Assembly: GCA_964472725.1 (NCBI GenBank)
Contig: CAYYLZ010000005.1
Location: 1 to 64,000, forward strand
Reading direction: 5' to 3'
Source of the DNA: RGIG6375 sp964472725
GTDB lineage: Bacteria > Bacillota > Clostridia > Oscillospirales > Oscillospiraceae
Length of the DNA: 64,000 bases
Both the position numbers and the translations under genes were made by a program. Positions within the stretch are counted from its first letter, which is position 1, and every line of letters starts with the position of its first letter. The notes below the pieces were generated by a model, which saw only the letters and a list, made by a program, of their open reading frames with translations, had not been told where the DNA came from and did no database searches. Below, piece by piece: positions 53,107-62,015 of the stretch.

Positions 53107-54537
53107 TCAATCGGCGATGGTAAGGGAGAACACAAATTCCGTTTCGCCATTCTCGCTTCTTACCATTATTTTCTCACCGTAGCTGTTGATAACGTTCTTG
53201 ACTATATAAAGGCCAAGTCCAACGCCGTCCTTATCCATGCTTCTCGATTTATCCGACTTATGGAAACGGTCAAATATATGCGGCAGCTCAGCTTCGCTTA
53301 TCACATCTCCGGAGTTTTTTATGGATACATAGACCTTGCTTTCCTGCTTCCATATCTTGACCCATATTGCCGTTTTCCGGTAGGCAAACTTGACCGCGTT
53401 ATCCAGTATGTTATAGCACACCTGTGTTATCGCGTCCTGCTCGCCCTTGACGGCAATTTCATCGTCGGGAATTTCCGCCTCGATCTCAAGCGCTTTTGCG
53501 TTAATGCGTCCCTCAAGGCTGAGTATAGCCATTCTTACGGTTTCGCATATATTACACCTGCTGTTTTTCAGCGCGTCTTCGTTCCTGCACTGTACGGCCG
53601 ATATATCCAACATTCTGCGCACCAGCCTTGACAGGCGGCGTGTTTCATCGGAGATAACTGTGAGATATCGCTCGCGGTTATCCCAGGGTATCGTACCGTC
53701 AAGCAGGCCATCCGCGTAGCCGGATATGGTTGTCATTGGTGTTTTCAGTTCATGGGATACATTGGCGATAAATTCCTTGCGCTGCATTTCGGAGCGTTCA
53801 AGAGAATCCGCCATTTGATTGAACGCCTCGCTAAGCTCACCTATTTCGTCATGTCTGTCGTAGCCGCTTACACGGACGGTCATATCGCCTTTTCCAAAGG
53901 CTCTCGCCGCAGCAGCCATTTCACCGAGAGGCGCAAGCTGTTCTTTTGACGTAAACCAATACACTATAAGCACGGCAGCGATAATAATTGCCGCTATAAC
54001 CACAAAAATGCCTAAAAACTCCTGCCACATGGAGGTGATGCTCTCAATATCGGCCGCAGCCACTACGTAGCCTATTACATCATCGGTGTAGGGGCTGTAT
54101 ACGGCAGCGCAGGCAACGTACTTTTCCACCGGAAAATACGCTTTCATGTCTGTGCGCAAGCAGGTGGCACTGTTTGCCGCAAGGCTGTTTACCGTCTGTA
54201 TAGGCAGCGAACTTCCTATATGACTGCAGAACACATCGTTATCCGAGCAGGAGGATACCAGTCCCTCCGTGTCGCATATGGAAATATGAGTTCCCGCTGC
54301 TTCGGCTATGGTGGAAATCGTCATTCGCAGATCCCAATCACCCAGCTCCGCTTCCACACTTTTGGCTCCTGCCGTATTTGCCACGACCTGGGCAGTGGAA
54401 GAGATCGTACCGCATTTATCTTCAATAATATGGCGGTAGCTGAAGCCCGAGAATGCCAGCGCAAACAGTACAATGCCAACCAAGAATACAGCAATCGCGG
54501 CGAAATAGTTTCTCGTGAGAATACTTTTCTTTTTCAT
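53107..54537 (-). CDS. Sensor histidine kinase with Cys-rich extracytoplasmic domain
   Basis: It has 476 aa: TM1 about 11-31, an external domain about 32-168 with six cysteines (C42, C88, C97, C104, C126, C143), TM2 about 174-194, HAMP about 195-250, HisKA with H262 (SHELKTP) and HATPase_c. The cysteines could form disulfides or bind metal and so sense redox or metal state; this is inference. The gene overlaps the regulator gene by four bases. htrA follows. Confidence 0.94.
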   Translation of the reverse strand: MKKKSILTRNYFAAIAVFLVGIVLFALAFSGFSYRHIIEDKCGTISSTAQVVANTAGAKSVEAELGDWDLRMTISTIAEAAGTHISICDTEGLVSSCSDNDVFCSHIGSSLPIQTVNSLAANSATCLRTDMKAYFPVEKYVACAAVYSPYTDDVIGYVVAAADIESITSMWQEFLGIFVVIAAIIIAAVLIVYWFTSKEQLAPLGEMAAAARAFGKGDMTVRVSGYDRHDEIGELSEAFNQMADSLERSEMQRKEFIANVSHELKTPMTTISGYADGLLDGTIPWDNRERYLTVISDETRRLSRLVRRMLDISAVQCRNEDALKNSRCNICETVRMAILSLEGRINAKALEIEAEIPDDEIAVKGEQDAITQVCYNILDNAVKFAYRKTAIWVKIWKQESKVYVSIKNSGDVISEAELPHIFDRFHKSDKSRSMDKDGVGLGLYIVKNVINSYGEKIMVRSENGETEFVFSLTIAD

Positions 54538-55220
54538 TCGTCTATAGTTTCAAACTTGTAGCCAACGCCCCATACCGTTTTGAGCACCCACTTGCCGCTT
54601 ACGCCGTCAAGCTTTTCACGCAGACGCTTGATGTGAACGTCTACGGTTCGGGAATCGCCGAAATAGTCAAAGCCCCACACTTCGTCAAGAAGCTGGTTTC
54701 GGGTAAACACTCTGTTGGGCGAGGCGGCCAAATGGTAAAGGAGCTCCATTTCTTTTGGAGGAGTATCCACTTTTTTGCCGTCCACCAGCAACTCGTAGGA
54801 ATCGAGGTTTACCACCAGCTTATCATAGGTCAGCTTCTTCTCGCCGTCATTTTCTCCGCCCTTTCTGCGCATAACCGCGTGAACGCGGGCAATAAGCTCC
54901 TTGGAGTCAAAGGGCTTTACCATGTAATCATCGGCGCCCATCTCAAGGCCGCTTACCTTATCGTAGGTTTCGCCCTTGGCGGTAAGGAAAATGATAGGAA
55001 CATCGGAAAATTTACGAATGCCCTTGCATACGGCCCAGCCGTCCATTTCGGGCAGCATTATATCAAGAATAACAATGCTGGGTTCAAAGACTTTAGCTTC
55101 CGCCAAACCGGTTTTTCCGTCGTCAGCGGTTCTTACCGTGAAGCCGTCCTTTTCCATATAAAGACGAATGAGCTCCGCTATATTGCTGTCATCTTCTATA
55201 ATCAGCGCTTTTTTATTCAC
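54534..55220 (-). CDS. OmpR/PhoB-family response regulator
   Basis: It has 228 aa with a receiver (DD pair at 8-9, phospho-acceptor Asp in IVILDIMLPEMDG, MVKPF) and a winged helix (NQLLDEVWGFDYFGDSRTVDVHIKRLREKL). The start is a GTG at 55220 with GGAGGG six bases upstream; the frame is open further but has no ribosome-binding site. It pairs with the adjacent kinase. Confidence 0.95.
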   Translation of the reverse strand: MNKKALIIEDDSNIAELIRLYMEKDGFTVRTADDGKTGLAEAKVFEPSIVILDIMLPEMDGWAVCKGIRKFSDVPIIFLTAKGETYDKVSGLEMGADDYMVKPFDSKELIARVHAVMRRKGGENDGEKKLTYDKLVVNLDSYELLVDGKKVDTPPKEMELLYHLAASPNRVFTRNQLLDEVWGFDYFGDSRTVDVHIKRLREKLDGVSGKWVLKTVWGVGYKFETIDE

Positions 55221-55259
55221 AGATATCCCTCCGTACTGAAAAATCGTACTTTTAAGCTT

Positions 55260-55289
55260 ATTATACTTCAATTATAGCGCATTAGGCAA
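55260..55289 (-). promoter_or_regulatory. Promoter of the regulator-kinase operon
   Basis: -35 TTGCCT (55289-55284) and -10 TATAAT (55265-55260) on the minus strand are 18 bases apart, about 40 bases before the GTG. Confidence 0.55.
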
Positions 55290-55356
55290 ACATTACATGA
55301 ACATTTTGAAAATTTCGGCATAAAACTTCATGCGCAATACTACGTATAGCAAAAAA

Positions 55357-55384
55357 CAGGCACCCCGCATCTGCAGGGTGCCTG
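55357..55384 (-). terminator. Terminator of rplJL
   Basis: A 9-bp stem (CAGGCACCC / GGGTGCCTG) is followed on the minus strand by TTTTTTGC. Confidence 0.88.
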
Positions 55385-55407
55385 TGGAAAAATCGGTTAA
55401 GTTTAAA

Positions 55408-55785
55408 TTACTTAATCTCGACCTTTGCGCCAACCTCTTCGAGAGCCTTCTTGATGTTCTCAGCCTCGTCCTTGGAGACAGCTTCCTTGATCTTTGCAGG
55501 AATAGCCTCAACAAGAGCCTTAGCCTCAGCAAGGCCAAGACCGCCAACAACTTCACGAACAGCCTTGATAACCTTGATCTTCTCGGAACCGAAGTCGGTC
55601 ATAACAACGTCGAACTCGGTCTTCTCTTCAACAGCAGCAGCGGCAGCTACGGGAGCAGCAGCAACAGCAGCAGCAGCGGCGGAAACGCCGAACTCATCTT
55701 CGAGAGCGTGTACGAGCTCTGCGAGCTCGAGAACGGTAAGAGCCTTAACTTCTTCAATAAGAGCAGTAATCTTTTCGCTAGCCAT
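55408..55785 (-). CDS. rplL: 50S ribosomal protein L7/L12
   Basis: It has 125 aa: the N-terminal dimerisation region, an Ala-rich hinge (about 35-55) and a C-terminal factor-binding domain (EKTEFDVVMTDFGSEKIKVIKAVREV). AGGAGG precedes the ATG. It is coupled with rplJ. Confidence 0.98.
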   Translation of the reverse strand: MASEKITALIEEVKALTVLELAELVHALEDEFGVSAAAAAVAAAPVAAAAAVEEKTEFDVVMTDFGSEKIKVIKAVREVVGGLGLAEAKALVEAIPAKIKEAVSKDEAENIKKALEEVGAKVEIK

Positions 55786-55825
55786 TTTTAAATTTCCTCC
55801 TAAATATGTGACTTATGCAGCTCGA

Positions 55826-56359
55826 TTATTCAGCTGCAGCTTCGGGTTCGGCAACGGAGCCGCCGCCGTTCTTTTCTGCGATCTGGTTCAGGACAACTGC
55901 AAGGCTGGTGATAGGTGCCAGCAGGGTACCGAACACCTGGCTGTAGAGAGCGTCCTTGCTGGGCAGAGCAGAGATTTCAGCGATCTCGCTCTCAGTGAGG
56001 ACCTTGCCATCCATGAAAGCAGCCTTAATGGTGAAGATATCCTTCAGTTTCTTGGAGTAGTCGTTGATAACGCGGAAAGGAGCGATGGGATCGCCGGTGC
56101 TGGTTGCGAGAGAAGTGGTACCATTGAGGATACCATTCATTTCCTGCAGACCGCAGTTGTCAAGAGCAAAGCGGGTGAGAGTATTCTTAACAACGGAGTA
56201 TTCAACTTCGTTCTTGCGAAGCTCGGTACGCAGTTCGGTGTCCTGGGCAACGTTGATGCCCTTGTAGTCCACGAACACGCCGGAGCTGGCGTTCTGAATA
56301 CGCTCGGTCAGTGCTGCGACAAGTGCCTGCTTCTCGCTGAGAACTTTTGCGTTAGGCAT
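55826..56359 (-). CDS. rplJ: 50S ribosomal protein L10
   Basis: It has 177 aa (VFVDYKGINVAQDTELRTELRKN, then EYSVVKNTLTRFA). It is the base of the L7/L12 stalk. The L10 leader and attenuator are upstream. GGAGG precedes the ATG. rplK and rplA are not in the window. Confidence 0.98.
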   Translation of the reverse strand: MPNAKVLSEKQALVAALTERIQNASSGVFVDYKGINVAQDTELRTELRKNEVEYSVVKNTLTRFALDNCGLQEMNGILNGTTSLATSTGDPIAPFRVINDYSKKLKDIFTIKAAFMDGKVLTESEIAEISALPSKDALYSQVFGTLLAPITSLAVVLNQIAEKNGGGSVAEPEAAAE

Positions 56360-56405
56360 TGTTTACACCTCCGGGGTAATTTCGTTGCGCCCGAAAAAGA
56401 AAAAA

Positions 56406-56508
56406 TCTTCATGCACAAAGACATGAAGACAGAAAGCAATCAAAATATTGATGCTGTCCTCGGCAGGATTTACACTTTCGCAACCTGCTGTCTTTGGAGC
56501 GCTCCAAT
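56406..56508 (-). promoter_or_regulatory. L10 leader with attenuator hairpin
   Basis: On the minus strand the conserved L10-binding region (about 56440-56495: ACAGCAGG ... AATCCTGCCGAGGACAG) is followed by a terminator hairpin TCTTCATG / CATGAAGA (56406-56429) and a T6 tract. L10 or the L10-L12 complex is known to bind this leader to reduce expression. Confidence 0.8.
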
Positions 56509-56537
56509 ACTATATCAGCCAAACCTTGATATGTCAA
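56509..56537 (-). promoter_or_regulatory. Promoter of rplJL
   Basis: -35 TTGACA (56537-56532) and -10 TATAGT (56514-56509) are separated by 17 bases. It is the clearest sigma-A-type promoter in the window. Confidence 0.8.
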
Positions 56538-56565
56538 GAGTTTTTTTGAATATTTTTGCAGTTTT

Positions 56566-57300
56566 TTACAGATTTCCGCTATAAAGCATAATGGCGGAAA
56601 CTGCGCACAGTGGTGCTGTCTCGCAGCGGAGGATTCTGGGCCCCATGCTGGCGCAGATAAGACCCGCTTCCTCGGCTTTTTCAACCTCTTCGGGAGAAAA
56701 TCCGCCCTCGGAACCGGTAACTACGGAAACGGCCTTGAAGCCGTCCTTATTCTTCATGGCGTCAAGAAGTCCCACCTTGCACTTGCCCTCATACAGAAAC
56801 AGGGGCAGTTCGGCAGCGGCGGCTTCGTTTATGGCTTCGTTATAAGAGCCTGCCGCGCGCACTACGGGTATACTTCCCCGCTGGGACTGCATTGCTGCCT
56901 CACGGGAAATCTTGTTCCAGCGCTCAAGCTTCTTGGCAACAGACGCCGTATCCGGCTTGGAAACACAGCGCTCGGAGGGGAAGAAAATAATCTCAGTTGC
57001 GCCAAGCTCCACGGACTTCTGAATGATAGTTTCCGCTTTATCTCCCTTGGGATAGGCTGCATACACCCTGCACTCTATGCTGGGCTCACCGGCGGAATCC
57101 GCGGTTTCAACTATTTCCGCCTCGGCAGAACCGCCGCCTACGTTTGTTACACGGCAGCGATAATCCTTGCCCTGACCGTCGCAGACGATTATCTCCTCGC
57201 CTTTTTTTACGCGCAGCACCTTCAGGTGCTCAGCGTCCTTACCGTCCATATAGGCAACGCCGCCGAAAATATTAGACGCGGCAACAAAAAATCTGGGCAT
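56566..57300 (-). CDS. rsmE: 16S rRNA (uracil-N3)-methyltransferase
   Basis: It has 244 aa: an N-terminal PUA-like domain, then a SPOUT fold with SVVTGSEGGFSPEEVEKAEE and GPRILRCETAPLCAVSAIM. It makes m3U1498. AAAGGAG precedes the ATG at 57300. It is divergent from a small gene of unknown function. Confidence 0.94.
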   Translation of the reverse strand: MPRFFVAASNIFGGVAYMDGKDAEHLKVLRVKKGEEIIVCDGQGKDYRCRVTNVGGGSAEAEIVETADSAGEPSIECRVYAAYPKGDKAETIIQKSVELGATEIIFFPSERCVSKPDTASVAKKLERWNKISREAAMQSQRGSIPVVRAAGSYNEAINEAAAAELPLFLYEGKCKVGLLDAMKNKDGFKAVSVVTGSEGGFSPEEVEKAEEAGLICASMGPRILRCETAPLCAVSAIMLYSGNL

Positions 57301-57356
57301 GGTCAAAACTCCTTTGAGTGGGTATACATATAATAGTAAGGGAGGTGAACGAAATA

Positions 57357-57842
57357 TTGGATAATCAGTATGATGAGCAAAGGGTGTTCGACACCGTATG
57401 GCAGCGACTAACCGCCAAACACGAGCCTGTCAGCAATCCAGTGCCCGATGACGAAGCCGTGCTCTCATCGCTTATTGCGGCAGAAAAAGGAAATCACGCA
57501 TTTTATCATGCCGCTTTCCACCGCGCTGGGAGCAGCTGCACTCCCCTGTTCAATTCTCTTGCTCAGGTGTCACGCAAGCGCCTGGGGCGCCTGCAAACCT
57601 TTCACTTTCTTATATGCGGTAACAACTGCACCGCAGATGCCGATGGCTTTGAAGCGCCCTCCGGCACTCTTTCCGCCTTGCGCCAAGCCTACTGGCGGGA
57701 ATCCGAAACTGCTTCGCGGCTCATTTCTGCCGCCGCTTCTGTCGGAAACGGTAAATTCGGCAGCTATGCGGCCCAATTCGCCCGTCAGGCAGCCGAAAAC
57801 GCGGAGCATATAATTCAATTCATCGATAAGATAATGAAATAA
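57357..57842 (+). CDS. Protein of unknown function, possibly ferritin-like helical
   Basis: It is about 161 aa. The start is probably TTG at 57357, with GGAGG upstream. Long amphipathic helices carry clustered Glu/His residues (SLIAAEKGNHAFYHAAF, YWRESETASRLI, AAENAEHIIQFI), which suggests a helical bundle that could bind metal, but the ExxH spacing of ferritin-like diiron proteins is not clean. There are two cysteine positions near 60-75 and 88. I do not recognise the family. It is a single gene convergent with cdd, and its last codons form part of a hairpin. Confidence 0.5.
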   Translation: MDNQYDEQRVFDTVWQRLTAKHEPVSNPVPDDEAVLSSLIAAEKGNHAFYHAAFHRAGSSCTPLFNSLAQVSRKRLGRLQTFHFLICGNNCTADADGFEAPSGTLSALRQAYWRESETASRLISAAASVGNGKFGSYAAQFARQAAENAEHIIQFIDKIMK

Positions 57843-57853
57843 TGCTCCGCGTT
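57798..57853 (-). terminator. Long-loop terminator of cdd overlapping the convergent gene
   Basis: AACGCGGAGCAT (57798-57809) and ATGCTCCGCGTT (57842-57853) form a perfect 12-bp stem with a 32-base loop. On the minus strand it is followed by TTTTCGG. The left arm is inside the 3' end of the plus-strand gene of unknown function. Confidence 0.55.
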
Positions 57854-57858
57854 GCTTC

Positions 57859-58245
57859 TTAATCGTTCAGCGAAAAGCTTTTGGGCAGCAGTTCTTTAAG
57901 GGAATAGCTGACGTAACGTCCGTCACGGCGAACACTCAGCACCTCAATGGCAGGCGCAAACTCGTTTAACACCTGACGGCAGGTGCCGCAGGGCATACAA
58001 TAGTCCTCGGTATCGGCAAATATGGCGATACGTCTGAATGCTCTCTTCCCTTCGCTGACAGCCTTGAATACCGCCGTTCTTTCGGCACAGTTGGTACAGC
58101 CGTAGGCCGCGTTCTCAATGTTGCAGCCGGTATATACCGTACCGTCCTCGCATTCGAGCGCCGCACCGACAGCAAATTTTGAATACGGTGCGTAAGCTTT
58201 TTCGGAAGCTTCAACAGCAATATTAATGAGTTCTCTGTCGGTCAT
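57859..58245 (-). CDS. cdd: Cytidine deaminase
   Basis: It has 128 aa of the tetrameric T-CDA family. It deaminates cytidine and deoxycytidine. Zinc ligands are C53 (CAER with catalytic E55), C86 and C89 (PCGTC). Length is typical. It lies downstream of purL by about 30 bases on the same strand. Confidence 0.95.
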   Translation of the reverse strand: MTDRELINIAVEASEKAYAPYSKFAVGAALECEDGTVYTGCNIENAAYGCTNCAERTAVFKAVSEGKRAFRRIAIFADTEDYCMPCGTCRQVLNEFAPAIEVLSVRRDGRYVSYSLKELLPKSFSLND

Positions 58246-58275
58246 ATCCCGCAGCCCCTTTCTGTTTATCTGTAA

Positions 58276-61200
58276 TTATTTCTTGAAATACTTTACGCCG
58301 TTTTCGAAGATAGGCTGATACTTGTTGCCATAAATGTTCTTTGCGACATACTGGCCGCGGCGCTCGGTATGACCCATCTTGCCGAGTACTCTGCCGTCGG
58401 GGCTGAGGATACCCTCAACCGCATTGTAGGAGCCGTTGGGGTTGGCGGAGATGTCCATGGAGGGTGCGCCAAATGCGTCCACGTACTGAGTTGCTATCTG
58501 TCCGTTCTCAATAAGCTTCTTCATGACAGCGTCAGAAGCTACGAACTTACCCTCGCCGTGGGAGATGGCGATAGTATGCTCGTCTCCCACCTTGCAGCCT
58601 GCCAGCCAGGGAGAATTTACGGATGCGATACGGGTGGTCACGTAGCGGGACTGGTGGCGGCCGATATTATTAAAGGTAAGGGTCGGGCACTCAGCGTCCA
58701 TTTCGCAAATCTCACCGAAGGGTACAAGACCCAGCTTGATGAGAGCCTGGAAACCGTTGCAGATACCAAGCATAAGGCCATCGCGCTTCTGCAGCAGCTC
58801 ATGGACAGCTTCCTTGACGCTGGGATTGCGGAAGAAAGCGGAAATGAACTTACCGGAGCCTTCGGGCTCGTCGCCGCCGGAGAAGCCGCCGGGAATGATT
58901 ATCATCTGGCTGCGGCGAATGGTCTCGGCCAGTTCGTCAGCGGAGCGTGCCAGCTCGTCGGAGCTGATATTGCGAACCAGTATGGTCTGCGCGCGGCCGC
59001 CTGCCTTGCGGACAGCTGCGGCGGTATCATACTCGCAGTTGGTGCCTGGGAACACGGGAATAACTGCGAGAGGCTCATTGGTGAGGATAGCGGGAGCGGA
59101 ATACTTCTTCTCCTCAAAGCTTACTGCCTTTGCCTCGCCTGCCGCAGCGGCGCGGGTGGGGAATACGGACTCAAGGGTACCTTCCCACTTTGCGATGAGG
59201 TCAGTCAGAGCGAGAGTCTTGCCGCAAATCTCCAGTTCGGGCTTGTCGGTGGTGCCGCCCAGCAGAACTGCGCCCTCGAGCTCACCTTCAGCCTCGGCAA
59301 TAATAGCGCCGACAGACTTGTTCATGAGCAGCTCATCATTTTCGGACTTGAAGCCGAGGTTATTACCAACAGCCATCTTGAAGATACCGCCGATGGTTCT
59401 GCCTTCGCAGACGCTCCATGCGGAGAGCACCTTGCCGGCCTCGGACTGCTCGTGGAATTTATCCCAGCAGGCCTTCATGGCTTCGCAGCTGTCGTTTTCG
59501 GGAACAAAGAGGTAAACCTTGCTGCCGGCCTTCTTGAACTCGGGAGAGAGGACCTTTGCAGCGTCGTTGGGAGCAATGGCAAAGGAAATGAGCGTGGGAG
59601 GAACGTCCATATCCATGAAGCTGCCGGACATGGAGTCCTTGCCGCCGATAGCGGCTACGCCGAGACCCAGCTGTGCTCTGAGAGCACCAAGCAGAGCGGA
59701 CATGGGCTTGCCCCAGCGGGCAGGCTCTTTTCTCAGCTTCTCGAAGAATTCCTGGAAGGACATATAAATCTTCTCGCGGTCGCAGCCTGCGGCAACGAGC
59801 TTGGCAGCAGACAGGATAACTGCCTCATAAGCAGCCTTGAAGGGATTTGCCTTGGAGGCTGCGGGGTCAAATGCAAAGGACATTACAGAGCAGGTTTCGC
59901 ACTCGCCCTCGGTGACAGGCAGGAGAGCTGCCATTACCTGAGTGGGAGTAAGCTGAGTCTTGCCGCCGTAGGGCATGAGAACGCTGCCGGCGCCGATGGA
60001 GCCGTCGAAACGCTCGCCAAGGCCACGCTGAGAGCAGAACTCCAGCTTACCGATGACCTCTTCCAGATAGTCAGCAGCGTTGGTATCGCCCTTGCAGCAG
60101 CAGGCTGCCTCATACTCGGGAACATAAGCGGTGGTATACTTGGCGGCACCGTTGGAGGACAGGAAATCGCGGGAGATATCAACTATCTTCTTGCCCTTAA
60201 GGGTCATTTCCATACGGTTTCTGTCGGTGACCTCGGCGACGATATTAGCCTCAAGGTTTTCGGCGGTAGCGCAGGTGATGAATTTCTCTGCGTCCTCCGC
60301 TGCAACTACGACTGCCATTCTCTCCTGAGATTCGGAGATAGCCAGCTCGGTGCCGTCAAGGCCTTCGTACTTCTTGGTTACGTTATCAAGGGTAACTGCA
60401 ATGCCGTCAGCCAGCTCGCCGATGGCAACGGAAACGCCGCCTGCGCCGAAGTCGTTGCAGCGCTTTATCATAAGGCTGACTTCAGGGTTTCTGAACAGGC
60501 GCTGGATCTTGCGTTCCTCGGGAGCATTACCCTTTTGAACCTCGGCTGCGCACTCAGTGAGAGAGCTGAGGTCGTGGGTCTTGGAGGAACCGGTTGCGCC
60601 GCCGCAGCCGTCGCGGCCGGTCTTGCCGCCCAACAGGATAACGACGTCACCGGGAGCGGGACGCTCACGGACTACATTCTTATAAGGTACAGCACCGACA
60701 ACCGCGCCCACTTCCATACGCTTTGCAACGTAGTCGGGGTGATACAGTTCGGTTACAAGGCCGGTTGCAAGACCGATCTGGTTACCGTAGGAGCTGTAAC
60801 CGGCAGCGGCAGTGGTGGTAAGCTTTCTCTGGGGCAGCTTGCCGGGCAGAGTGTCTGCCACTGGTACATTGGGGTCACCGGCGCCGGTAACACGCATTGC
60901 CTGGTATACATAGGAACGTCCGGACAGGGGGTCACGGATAGCGCCGCCGATGCAGGTTGCCGCGCCGCCGAAAGGTTCTATTTCGGTAGGATGGTTATGG
61001 GTCTCGTTCTTGAACATGAGCAGCCAATCTTCGGTCTTGCCGTCGATCTTGGCGTCCACATGAATGCTGCAAGCGTTGATTTCCTCGGAAATATCGATTT
61101 CCTTGAGGCCGCCGCGCTTCTTAAGAGTCTTGGTACCGATGGTAGCCATGTCCATGAGGGTAACGGGACGGGTCTCAGCCTTCTCGCCGTAAACTTCACG

Positions 61201-61968
61201 ACGGGCGGCGAGATACTCCTCGTAAGCGGCCTTGATGTCGCTGTCTGCTATCTCGGCTTCGGTGATCTGAGTGCCGAAGGTGGTATGACGGCAATGGTCA
61301 GACCAATATGTATCGATAACCTTAAGCTCGGTAACGGTGGGGTCACGCTTCTCCTCGTTCTTGAAATACTGCTGCATAAAGCGGATATCGTCGATATCCA
61401 TGGCAAGGGAATATTCCTCTATTATAGCGGTGAGAGCAGCGTCATCTGCAGCGATAAAGCCGGCAACGTCCTTTACCTCTTCCGCCTCGGGATAAACGGC
61501 AATGAGGGTCTCGGGCTTGTCCATTGCAGCTTCACGGGAGTCTACAGGGTTGATGAGATAACCCTTTATCTTCTGCTTATCCTCATCGCTGATGTTGCCG
61601 CCGAAGGCATAAAGTCTTGCGTAGGCAACTGCAGGTCTGTCGGAGCATTCCAGCATCTGGATACACTGAGCGCAGGAGTCGGCACGCTGGTCGTACTGAC
61701 CGGGCAGCGCCTCGGAAGCAAGTATCCATGCACCGTTGGCAAGAGCGGGAAGCTCCTCGTCCCAGCATTCATCGCAGGGAGGCTCGGAGAAAACGGTCGC
61801 CTTTGCTCTTTCGTAAATTTCGGGAGTAATGCCTTCCACATCATATCTGTTGAATATGGTGAGAGTTTCTGCGGCAGTAACACCAAGGTTATTGCGAATA
61901 TCCTTGAGCGCAGACTCTGCCTCTACCGCATATTCTTTCTTTTTTGCAGTATAACATCTGTAAACCAT
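58276..61968 (-). CDS. purL: Phosphoribosylformylglycinamidine synthase (fused PurL-PurQ)
   Basis: It has 1230 aa, the large single-chain form. It begins with an N-terminal PurS-like domain, then two synthase halves (DTYWSDHCRHTTFGT; GGKTGRDGCGGATGSSKTHD; GGKDSMSGSF). The glutamine amidotransferase domain at the C-terminus has the Cys nucleophile in LGICNGFQ and the HGEGKF His-Glu. It makes FGAM in purine synthesis. The ATG at 61968 has GGAGG upstream. Separate purS/purQ genes are not seen beside it. Confidence 0.96.
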   Translation of the reverse strand: MVYRCYTAKKKEYAVEAESALKDIRNNLGVTAAETLTIFNRYDVEGITPEIYERAKATVFSEPPCDECWDEELPALANGAWILASEALPGQYDQRADSCAQCIQMLECSDRPAVAYARLYAFGGNISDEDKQKIKGYLINPVDSREAAMDKPETLIAVYPEAEEVKDVAGFIAADDAALTAIIEEYSLAMDIDDIRFMQQYFKNEEKRDPTVTELKVIDTYWSDHCRHTTFGTQITEAEIADSDIKAAYEEYLAARREVYGEKAETRPVTLMDMATIGTKTLKKRGGLKEIDISEEINACSIHVDAKIDGKTEDWLLMFKNETHNHPTEIEPFGGAATCIGGAIRDPLSGRSYVYQAMRVTGAGDPNVPVADTLPGKLPQRKLTTTAAAGYSSYGNQIGLATGLVTELYHPDYVAKRMEVGAVVGAVPYKNVVRERPAPGDVVILLGGKTGRDGCGGATGSSKTHDLSSLTECAAEVQKGNAPEERKIQRLFRNPEVSLMIKRCNDFGAGGVSVAIGELADGIAVTLDNVTKKYEGLDGTELAISESQERMAVVVAAEDAEKFITCATAENLEANIVAEVTDRNRMEMTLKGKKIVDISRDFLSSNGAAKYTTAYVPEYEAACCCKGDTNAADYLEEVIGKLEFCSQRGLGERFDGSIGAGSVLMPYGGKTQLTPTQVMAALLPVTEGECETCSVMSFAFDPAASKANPFKAAYEAVILSAAKLVAAGCDREKIYMSFQEFFEKLRKEPARWGKPMSALLGALRAQLGLGVAAIGGKDSMSGSFMDMDVPPTLISFAIAPNDAAKVLSPEFKKAGSKVYLFVPENDSCEAMKACWDKFHEQSEAGKVLSAWSVCEGRTIGGIFKMAVGNNLGFKSENDELLMNKSVGAIIAEAEGELEGAVLLGGTTDKPELEICGKTLALTDLIAKWEGTLESVFPTRAAAAGEAKAVSFEEKKYSAPAILTNEPLAVIPVFPGTNCEYDTAAAVRKAGGRAQTILVRNISSDELARSADELAETIRRSQMIIIPGGFSGGDEPEGSGKFISAFFRNPSVKEAVHELLQKRDGLMLGICNGFQALIKLGLVPFGEICEMDAECPTLTFNNIGRHQSRYVTTRIASVNSPWLAGCKVGDEHTIAISHGEGKFVASDAVMKKLIENGQIATQYVDAFGAPSMDISANPNGSYNAVEGILSPDGRVLGKMGHTERRGQYVAKNIYGNKYQPIFENGVKYFKK

Positions 61969-62015
61969 AGCTACCTCCATAGTATCTGATGATACGGTAT
62001 AAACATCTTTATTTT

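Noticed and set aside
58369..61989. Very long open frame (1206 codons) opposite purL
   Set aside because: It is the antisense shadow of purL caused by G/C-rich third positions. The translation has no motifs and purL is complete with all family motifs.
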